Shown piece after piece: positions 7,563 through 12,652 of a stretch of DNA of 12,652 bases. The notes beneath the pieces are model-generated. The model searched no databases. It was not told the DNA's origin and saw only the letters and a program-made list of their open reading frames with translations. The stretch's first letter is position 1; each line of letters begins with the position of its first letter. Origin of the DNA: Clostridiales bacterium (GTDB taxonomy: Bacteria > Bacillota > Clostridia > Saccharofermentanales > Saccharofermentanaceae); NCBI GenBank assembly GCA_017612755.1, contig JAGAFH010000183.1:1-12652 (forward strand), written 5' to 3'. Made by a program: the position numbers and the translations under genes.

Positions 7563-8635
7563 GCATAAACGAACAGAAGATATCGATGATAATGTCACGG
7601 TATGAAGAAGTCGTTTCTTCCATGTCTGACCCTTCCATCGCATCAGATCCGGACAGGTATCTCAAGCTGTCAAAAGAACTGGGGGATCTGACCGTAAAAG
7701 CTGAACTGATCAAGGCGAGAAAGAAAGCTTACAGCGACAGGGATGAAGCTTTGGAACTGCTCTCTTCCGGAGACAGTGATATCTGTGATCTGGCTAATGA
7801 ACAGCTTTCGGGAGCAAAGGAACGGATCGAAAAGACCGAGCAGGAACTGATGCTGGCTCTCGTCGAAAAGGACCCCAGGGATGAACGTTCCGTCATAATG
7901 GAGATAAGGGCCGGGACCGGCGGTGAAGAAGCAGCGCTGTTTGCTTCCGAACTGCTCAAGATGTATAAAGGCTATGCCCAGAGAAGAGGGTTTACTGTAG
8001 ATATCATAGATTCAAATGAGACAGAACTGGGAGGCTTTAAGGAACTGGTCTTTGAAGTGGAGGGCAAAGGTGCCTACAGCAGGCTCAAGTTCGAAAGCGG
8101 CGTCCACCGGGTCCAGAGGGTCCCGGTCACTGAATCAGGAGGAAGGATACATACTTCCGCCGTAACGGTGGTAGTCCTTCCCCAGGCGGAAAGCGAAGAT
8201 GTCAATATCGATCCTAAGGATCTGAAGATCGACAGATACAGGGCATCCGGTGCCGGAGGACAGCATATCAACAGGACCGATTCGGCCATAAGGATCACCC
8301 ATATCCCTACGGGACTGGTGGTCCAGTGCCAGGACGAAAGAAGCCAGTATAAGAACAAGGATAAAGCGATGGCAGTCCTTCAGAGCAGGCTCTGGGAGAT
8401 GACCAGAGCAAGGGAAAAAGAAGAACTGGACAGCGAGAGAAAATCCCAGGTGGGATCAGGTGACAGATCGGAAAAGATCAGGACATATAATTTCCACCAG
8501 GGCAGGGTGACTGACCACAGGATCAAGCTTACCCTCTACAGACTTGAAGAGATTTTAGCGGGAGACCTGGATGAGATAATCGACGCCCTTACGCTTGATC
8601 TGGCGGCGAGAAGAGATACGGAGGAAAAGGATTGA
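7559..8635 (+). CDS. prfA: Peptide chain release factor 1
   Basis: Class I release factor that reads UAA and UAG and triggers hydrolysis of peptidyl-tRNA. The 358 residues match the family length. The anticodon-like tripeptide is the RF1 type, PVT at 189-191 (RF2 has SPF), inside VQRVPVTESGGRIHTSA. The catalytic GGQ is at 233-235 in SGAGGQHINRTDSA, where the Gln is normally methylated by PrmC. The final domain is also typical. No prmC gene lies next to it, although prfA-prmC pairing is common. It overlaps the upstream gene by ATGA and the downstream gene by TTGA. An intact RF1 with a normal PxT motif argues against wholesale reassignment of UAG in this organism. Confidence 0.98.
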   Translation: MSINEQKISMIMSRYEEVVSSMSDPSIASDPDRYLKLSKELGDLTVKAELIKARKKAYSDRDEALELLSSGDSDICDLANEQLSGAKERIEKTEQELMLALVEKDPRDERSVIMEIRAGTGGEEAALFASELLKMYKGYAQRRGFTVDIIDSNETELGGFKELVFEVEGKGAYSRLKFESGVHRVQRVPVTESGGRIHTSAVTVVVLPQAESEDVNIDPKDLKIDRYRASGAGGQHINRTDSAIRITHIPTGLVVQCQDERSQYKNKDKAMAVLQSRLWEMTRAREKEELDSERKSQVGSGDRSEKIRTYNFHQGRVTDHRIKLTLYRLEEILAGDLDEIIDALTLDLAARRDTEEKD

Positions 8636-10386
8636 ATACTCTTTTTATAAACGGAAATGACGAAGAGAATATGAAGGTTGCTGCAGCGGCCGTAAGAGAC
8701 GGGGAAGTAGTTGCTTTTCCTACGGAGACCGTATACGGATTAGGCGCTGACGCATTAAATAAGGATGCAGTCAAAAAGATCTTTGAAGCAAAGGGCAGAC
8801 CCGGAGATAATCCTCTGATCGTCCATATATATGACAAGTCCCAGATAGATGATATCGCATCTGAGATCACGCCTCTTGCACAGAAACTGATGGATGCTTT
8901 TATGCCCGGTCCCATCACCGTTATAGTGAAGAAGTCCTCCTCCATTCCTGATGAGGTCACGGCAGGTCTTGATACGGTGGGTATCCGTATGCCCGGAAGC
9001 GATACATGCAGGAGATTTCTTTCCCTGTGCGGTTGCCCTGTGGCTGCTCCTTCAGCCAATCTTTCAGGGAGTCCTTCGCCCACATCTGCCCTTCATGTCC
9101 TGAATGATATGGACGGAAGGATCTTTGCTATCATAGACGGCGGTGAATGTGAAGTGGGCCTTGAGTCCACAGTGGTGGATGCGACTGGAAAAGAACCTGT
9201 CATCTTAAGACCCGGAGCCGTCACCAAGGCGATGATCGATGAAGCTACGTCATCCGATACAGGATCGGAGACCCTTAAAGAGGGCCAGACTCCCAAGGCC
9301 CCCGGAATGAAATACAGGCACTATGCTCCCGATGCTGAAGTGGAGATCATCTTTCTTCCTGAAGATGTGGGAGAAGATGATATCCTCATTCCCGAAACAG
9401 AGGGAGAAGACGGGAAAGATCCTCTTAAGGAGATGACAGATGAGCAGAAGAAAAAACTCTTTAATGTGGCCTCTCCTTTTATCCTCAGATGCAGGGAGAT
9501 CCTTGAAAAGAATCCGGCTTCAAGGATCGGTATCTTTGCCGGTGATGAGACCAGGATCCTTTTCGACAGGACGGGGGACCATATCCTTCTGTCCCATATA
9601 AACTTCTACTCCTACGGAAGGTCCGGACTTGTGTCAGCCGCTTCCCACTGCCTTTTCGACGGCCTTCGTCATCTCGATATCCAGAAGCCTGATGTGATCC
9701 TAGCTGCAGGATTTAAAGGTGAGGGCCTTCAGAAGGCGTATATGAACAGGCTGGAGAAGGCTGCCGGCAAATCCGGAGATCTTCCTTCCAGGCCTGAAGT
9801 CAAGAGGCACGAGATGCCCCTTGAGATGTTTAAGGATGTGTTTACCGCATCAGTTCTTTTCGTAGGAGACAACAATACTGCCAGAAGCGCAGCCTGCGAG
9901 AAGATCTTCACGGAAATGCTCAGAAGTGAGGCTCCTTTCTGCAGGGAGGGTGATACTTCCACAGGAGCGGAGCTCTATGCCGGTTCTGCCGGACTTTATG
10001 CCATGGAGGGGGATCTTCCGGATAAGAGGATGTGCGATGCCCTGGATGAGTGTTTCGGCATGGATCTTTCACATCACAGGGGAGTCAGGGCATGTCCTTC
10101 TGAATATAATGACCACGACCTTGTGATAACCATGCACGACGAGCAGGCCTTTGCGATCCTTAACTCTTTCCCGGAGGCGGAGGGAAAGGTGTTTTCGATC
10201 TCATCTTATGCAGCATCAAAAGGACTTGTCATCAAAGATGAGAAGGGCAGGGTGGTTTCAGTATCCATCCCGGATCCCGCCGGAGAGAACATGGAAACTT
10301 ATATGCATACGGCCAGAGCCCTGAAGGCCTGGCTGGAGATACTGTTCCCTTATATACTCAAAGACCTGGGTGCTGAAAGACTTTGA
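8632..10386 (+). CDS. TsaC/Sua5 threonylcarbamoyl-AMP synthase fused to an inactive-looking LMW phosphatase domain
   Basis: A 584-residue three-part protein. Residues 1 to about 215 are a YrdC/TsaC domain that makes threonylcarbamoyl-AMP for tRNA t6A37, with PTETVYGLG (30-38), KGRP (54-57) and SAN (141-143). Residues 224 to about 390 are the Sua5 C-terminal domain, opening with PGMKYRHYAP and containing the LFDGLRHLD and MNRLEKAAG helices. Residues 404-584 resemble low-molecular-weight protein tyrosine/arginine phosphatases of the YwlE type. The P-loop, normally C-x5-R-S, reads VGDNNTARS: the nucleophile Cys is Gly412 and the second usual Cys is Ala417. Arg418, Ser419 and the acid-loop IPDP (Asp548) remain. 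In Bacillus, ywlC and ywlE are separate nearby genes, so fusion is plausible. The start is TTG 8632, seven bases after GGAGG and overlapping the prfA stop. Confidence 0.93.
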   Translation: MNTLFINGNDEENMKVAAAAVRDGEVVAFPTETVYGLGADALNKDAVKKIFEAKGRPGDNPLIVHIYDKSQIDDIASEITPLAQKLMDAFMPGPITVIVKKSSSIPDEVTAGLDTVGIRMPGSDTCRRFLSLCGCPVAAPSANLSGSPSPTSALHVLNDMDGRIFAIIDGGECEVGLESTVVDATGKEPVILRPGAVTKAMIDEATSSDTGSETLKEGQTPKAPGMKYRHYAPDAEVEIIFLPEDVGEDDILIPETEGEDGKDPLKEMTDEQKKKLFNVASPFILRCREILEKNPASRIGIFAGDETRILFDRTGDHILLSHINFYSYGRSGLVSAASHCLFDGLRHLDIQKPDVILAAGFKGEGLQKAYMNRLEKAAGKSGDLPSRPEVKRHEMPLEMFKDVFTASVLFVGDNNTARSAACEKIFTEMLRSEAPFCREGDTSTGAELYAGSAGLYAMEGDLPDKRMCDALDECFGMDLSHHRGVRACPSEYNDHDLVITMHDEQAFAILNSFPEAEGKVFSISSYAASKGLVIKDEKGRVVSVSIPDPAGENMETYMHTARALKAWLEILFPYILKDLGAERL

Positions 10387-10390
10387 ACAT

Positions 10391-10488
10391 TTGTTCTGAA
10401 AACTATAGACAAATACTCTTTCCGATTGTAAAATACAGGAGTAAGAATTTTAGTGACGACGCGTACTTTGAAGAAAGAGTAAGAACAA
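10391..10488 (+). other. Intergenic region with nested inverted repeats before the rpsF promoter
   Basis: TTGTTCT (10391-10397) pairs with AGAACAA (10482-10488), and TACTCTTTC (10414-10422) pairs with GAAAGAGTA (10473-10481); the two 3' arms are adjacent. Inside lies TAAAAT/ATTTTA (10429-10434 and 10447-10452). GAGTAAGAA also occurs twice, at 10439-10447 and 10477-10485. There is no U-run typical of an intrinsic terminator. It may be the 3' end of the upstream operon, an unrecognised RNA, or coincidence in AT-rich DNA. Confidence 0.35.
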
Positions 10489-10489
10489 C

Positions 10490-10519
10490 TTGACTTGACG
10501 GCTTTTGCTGTGTTATTCT
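10490..10519 (+). promoter_or_regulatory. rpsF operon promoter
   Basis: TTGACT (10490-10495) and an extended -10, TG-T-TATTCT (TG at 10511-10512, hexamer 10514-10519), are 18 bp apart. Predicted initiation near 10526 leaves a leader of about 86 bases before rpsF. A second overlapping TTGAC begins at 10495 but is too close to this -10. Confidence 0.6.
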
Positions 10520-10558
10520 CTCCCTTGCTGTATTTATTAATACGGTAGAACTAATTTC

Positions 10559-10605
10559 CTTGCCCGGTGCATATGTCGTCGGGCCGAAAAGACCAAGAGG
10601 AGGTG
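10559..10605 (+). promoter_or_regulatory. Putative S6:S18-binding leader motif of rpsF mRNA
   Basis: An outer stem CTTG (10559-10562) / CAAG (10594-10597) directly abuts an inner stem CCCGGTG (10563-10569) / CGTCGGG (10577-10583), which contains two G-U pairs and a 7-base loop. The 3' side alone has a 10-base bulge starting CCG (10584-10586). A stem interrupted by a one-sided loop with conserved CCG is the published hallmark of the bacterial rpsF leader bound by the S6:S18 complex. The structure ends one base short of the binding site AGGAGGTG (10598-10605), fitting feedback control of translation. Confidence 0.65.
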
Positions 10606-10611
10606 AATATA

Positions 10612-10899
10612 ATGGCAAACCAGTATCAGTTGGTAACTGTCCTTAATCCTGCTATCGGAGAGGAAGCTTTGAATTCCCTTATCGATACGATCAAGAGCAA
10701 GATCGAGACAGGCGCTACAGTAGATGCGCTTGAGAATCTCGGAACAAAGCACCTTGCTTATGAGATCCAGGATCAGAAAGAGGGCGTATACCTTAAGATC
10801 CTTTTTACTGCCGAGAGTGAGTTCCCCAAGGAGATCGAGCGTGTGCTCAAGATCACTGACGGTGTTCTTCGTTTTCTCACAGTCCGTGTCAGCGAGTGA
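10612..10899 (+). CDS. rpsF: 30S ribosomal protein S6
   Basis: A 95-residue S6, the same size as in Bacillus. It shows the family pattern: the YQLVTVLNP opening strand, the HLAYEIQ strand, GVYLKILFTA, and the closing helix and strand IERVLKITDGVLRFLTVRV. It binds 16S rRNA in the platform of the small subunit as a heterodimer with S18, encoded two genes downstream. The start is ATG 10612, six bases after AGGAGGTG; an in-frame ATG at 10567 falls within the leader hairpin. First gene of rpsF-ssb-rpsR, which keeps both S6 and S18 under one leader. Confidence 0.98.
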   Translation: MANQYQLVTVLNPAIGEEALNSLIDTIKSKIETGATVDALENLGTKHLAYEIQDQKEGVYLKILFTAESEFPKEIERVLKITDGVLRFLTVRVSE

Positions 10900-10924
10900 T
10901 CGCCGTAACTGACGGAGGAAGAAA

Positions 10925-11416
10925 ATGAACAAGGTAATGTTGGTAGGAAGATTAACGAAGGATCCCGAGCTTAAGAATACTTCGAGTCAGGTCCAGTTCT
11001 GTAACTTTACGATCGCGGTAGACCGCAGGTTCAAGGATGCAAACGGACAGAGACAGGCAGATTTCATCAACTGCGTAGCATGGAGACAGACAGCTTCTTT
11101 TATCGGTTCCTATTTCCGCAAGGGATCAAGGATCGGTATCGTGGGAAGCATCCAGTCCAGAAGCTTTGATGACAACAGCGGTCAGAAGAGATATGTTACC
11201 GAAGTAGTGGTAGACGAGGCAGAATTCGTTGAGTCCGGAAACGGAGGAAACGGCAACGGTACAGCAGCTAAGGCAGCTCCCGTCCAGTCGGCTCCCCAGC
11301 CTGCAGAAGGTTCTGTAGCTGCAACTGCTCCTACAGCTCCCAAGACATCTATCGCACCTGATATGAGCGATGATGACGATATGGGCGGCGGACTTGATCT
11401 TCCATTCGAGTTTTAA
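10925..11416 (+). CDS. ssb: Single-stranded DNA-binding protein
   Basis: A 163-residue SSB with an OB fold at about 1-105 (MNKVMLVGRLTKDPEL, then NFTIAVDRR, DFINCVAW, GSRIGIVGSIQ). A Gly/Asn/Ala/Pro-rich flexible linker follows to about residue 145, then an acidic tail with four consecutive Asp. It coats single-stranded DNA and recruits replication and repair enzymes through its C-terminal tip. That tip is usually a terminal DLPF-type sequence; here it reads DLPFEF, two residues longer. GGAGGA (10914-10919) lies five bases before the ATG. Standard location between rpsF and rpsR. Confidence 0.97.
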   Translation: MNKVMLVGRLTKDPELKNTSSQVQFCNFTIAVDRRFKDANGQRQADFINCVAWRQTASFIGSYFRKGSRIGIVGSIQSRSFDDNSGQKRYVTEVVVDEAEFVESGNGGNGNGTAAKAAPVQSAPQPAEGSVAATAPTAPKTSIAPDMSDDDDMGGGLDLPFEF

Positions 11417-11446
11417 TTTCAGTTAATCAGTTAAGGAGTTTTAATT

Positions 11447-11716
11447 ATGGCTGAGAACAGAGCACCCAAGACCGGCAGAGAATTCTCCGGCAATATGAGA
11501 CAGAGACGTTCCCGCAGGAAGACATGCGCTTTCTGTGCCGAGAAGGTCGAGCAGATCGACTTCATGGACGCTACACGTCTTAGGAAGTTCATTTCCGAGC
11601 GCGGAAAGATCCTTCCCAAGAGAATGACAGGCACATGCGCTAAGCACCAGAGAGAGCTTACAACAGCTATCAAGCGTGCCCGTCAGATCGCTCTTCTTCC
11701 CTACGTAGCAGACTGA
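11447..11716 (+). CDS. rpsR: 30S ribosomal protein S18, zinc-binding type
   Basis: An 89-residue S18. The core with [23 protein letters not shown] is diagnostic, and the C-terminal helix carries [20 protein letters not shown]. Cys27, Cys30, Cys64 and His67 form a C-x2-C / C-x2-H set, the zinc-binding (C+) form; many bacteria have lost these residues. It pairs with S6 on the ribosome and in the regulatory complex. AAGGAG (11433-11438) lies eight bases before the ATG, and the gap from ssb is 30 bp. Last gene of its operon if the downstream hairpin terminates. Confidence 0.98.
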   Translation: MAENRAPKTGREFSGNMRQRRSRRKTCAFCAEKVEQIDFMDATRLRKFISERGKILPKRMTGTCAKHQRELTTAIKRARQIALLPYVAD

Positions 11717-11736
11717 TCCTTACCGGACCGGCCGCG

Positions 11737-11765
11737 TGGAAAAGAAGCGGTATATAGTATATAAT
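11737..11765 (+). promoter_or_regulatory. Candidate rplI-dnaB promoter
   Basis: TGGAAA (11737-11742) and a consensus TATAAT (11760-11765) are 17 bp apart. Initiation near 11772 would fall in the left arm of the following hairpin, giving an rplI leader of about 67 bases. Assigned by eye. Confidence 0.45.
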
Positions 11766-11766
11766 T

Positions 11767-11799
11767 ATTGGGCATTCTCCATTTCGGAGAGTGCCCAAT
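11767..11799 (+). terminator. 14-bp hairpin between rpsR and rplI (possible terminator)
   Basis: ATTGGGCATTCTCC (11767-11780) pairs with GGAGAGTGCCCAAT (11786-11799) through 14 pairs with one G-U and a 5-base loop. It follows rpsR and would be a strong RNA stem. The sequence after it is AT-rich but has only a TTT, not a real U-run, so termination efficiency is doubtful. It could instead be a 5' stem on the rplI transcript. Confidence 0.5.
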
Positions 11800-11838
11800 T
11801 CAAATTTAACAACACGCTTTTACGGAGGTGTCATCAAT

Positions 11839-12282
11839 ATGAAAGTTATCCTTTTAGCAGACGTTAAAGGACTGGGAAAGGCAAATGACGTTGTTGAGGT
11901 CAATGACGGTTATGCCAGGAATTTTCTTTTTAAGAAGAAGCTTGCAAAGGAATCTTCCGTTTCAAACCTGAATGAAGTCAACCTCAAGAAGGGCGCACAG
12001 GCCGAGCATGAGAGAAGGGCTCTCGATGCGGCCAAGGAACTTAAGAAAAAACTGGACGGCGAGTCCATCACCCTTAAGATGAAAGCCGGGGAGGGCGGAA
12101 AACTCTACGGCGCAGTTACGGCCCAGGATATCTCAGACGAACTGGTAAAGAACGGTTATGAGATCTCCAAGAAGCAGGTGGTCATCAACAACCAGATGAA
12201 GAACGTGGGAACCTTCGGAGTAAGGATCAAGCTCCACCCCCAGGTATCCTGCGAGATCAATGTAAATGTAGAGGCTTTATAA
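11839..12282 (+). CDS. rplI: 50S ribosomal protein L9
   Basis: A 147-residue L9, normal length. The N-terminal rRNA-binding domain begins [14 protein letters not shown] and holds the conserved GYARNFL. A long charged connecting helix spans about 50-75, and the C-terminal domain contains [12 protein letters not shown]9 binds 23S rRNA near the L1 stalk and helps keep the reading frame. The start is ATG 11839, eight bases after CGGAGGTG; an upstream in-frame ATG at 11791 lies in the hairpin. In many Firmicutes gdpP precedes rplI, but it is absent here. dnaB begins one base after the stop. Confidence 0.98.
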   Translation: MKVILLADVKGLGKANDVVEVNDGYARNFLFKKKLAKESSVSNLNEVNLKKGAQAEHERRALDAAKELKKKLDGESITLKMKAGEGGKLYGAVTAQDISDELVKNGYEISKKQVVINNQMKNVGTFGVRIKLHPQVSCEINVNVEAL

Positions 12283-12283
12283 G

Positions 12284-12634
12284 TTGGCAGAGAGGGAACT
12301 GAAGGACAATCTCGCTACGGGTCCTGCGGAAAAACCATCCGTACCCCTTCATGATGTGGAAACAGAGAAGGCTCTGCTTTCTCTCTGCATCAGGAATAAA
12401 GAGGCCCTGGACAGCGCAGTCGGAAAGAGGATCGTTAAGGAGAATTTTTCCGACAAGAGAAATGCGCTTATCTTTGAGGCTATTACCAAGCTCTACATGA
12501 ACAACGGCTCCATCGACAGATTCAACGTCTGTGAGCAGCTTGAGAAGATGGGAGCCATCAATTCCGCCGGAGGAACGGAATATGTATTTGCAGTTGCAAA
12601 TACCGCATCCGTTGCCAGCAACGCCGACAGCTAG
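12284..12634 (+). CDS. dnaB: Replicative DNA helicase DnaB, N-terminal part, interrupted by an in-frame TAG
   Basis: 116 residues corresponding to the DnaB/DnaC N-terminal (primase-interacting) domain. PLHDVETEKALLSLCIRN matches the family opening, followed by FSDKRNALIFEAI, the GSIDRFNVCEQL helix and GGTEYVFAVANTA. The helicase domain would lie beyond the window. At 12632-12634 the frame meets TAG. The same frame then continues as IESIRE to the window end, as expected for DnaB, where an aromatic residue (Tyr) is usual at the TAG position. A single base change TAC or TAT to TAG therefore explains it, not a frameshift. The start is TTG 12284, one base after the rplI stop, with AGAGG nine bases upstream; no in-frame ATG occurs nearby. 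rplI-dnaB adjacency supports the identity. Confidence 0.85.
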   Translation: MAERELKDNLATGPAEKPSVPLHDVETEKALLSLCIRNKEALDSAVGKRIVKENFSDKRNALIFEAITKLYMNNGSIDRFNVCEQLEKMGAINSAGGTEYVFAVANTASVASNADS

Positions 12635-12652
12635 ATCGAGAGCATCAGGGAA

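Noticed and set aside
10387..10611. Intrinsic terminator after the tsaC fusion gene
   Set aside because: No GC-rich stem followed by a U-run was found. The inverted repeats present have a large loop and no T tract.
12620..12652. Frameshift in dnaB
   Set aside because: The codons after TAG stay in the same frame and continue to match DnaB, so a single-base substitution fits and an indel does not.

Overview
The window looks like a chromosomal piece of a Clostridia-class member of the Bacillota. Evidence for this is the Gram-positive gene order rpsF-ssb-rpsR followed by rplI-dnaB, strong GGAGG-type ribosome binding sites, several TTG starts, tightly overlapping genes, and arginine codons that are mostly AGA/AGG. 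GC content is moderate. Genus cannot be fixed from the sequence alone. Most of the window is ordinary, densely coded housekeeping DNA. The unusual parts are the left-edge repeats, a fused protein with a damaged phosphatase domain, and an in-frame stop in dnaB at the right edge.

Layout. Positions 1-204 hold three copies of a 64-65 bp repeat, each with a 44 bp nested-dyad core. Positions 217-280 hold two copies of a different REP-like repeat, and the second supplies the stop codon of prfC. prfC (release factor 3) runs leftward. It is divergent from a rightward block of seven tightly packed genes: malQ, glpK, an AEC-family permease, an SseB-like protein, a membrane-anchored protein of unknown function, prfA (release factor 1), and a TsaC/Sua5 protein fused to a low-molecular-weight phosphatase-like domain. 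Gaps in this block are 18 bp or less and the last two junctions overlap, so one transcript is likely. A 225 bp intergenic region follows, with inverted repeats, a good promoter and a leader hairpin that resembles the S6:S18-binding leader. Then come rpsF, ssb and rpsR, a long hairpin with a candidate promoter, rplI, and the start of dnaB.

How the genes fit together. The left block mixes carbon metabolism (glucan disproportionation, glycerol phosphorylation, solute export) with translation functions (RF1, and t6A tRNA modification through TsaC). prfC sits divergently next to it, so two release-factor genes lie within 8 kb. The right block is the standard ribosome/replication cluster. Twelve complete genes end in TGA (9) or TAA (3) and none in TAG. 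The only TAG met in a conserved reading frame interrupts dnaB 18 bp before the window ends.
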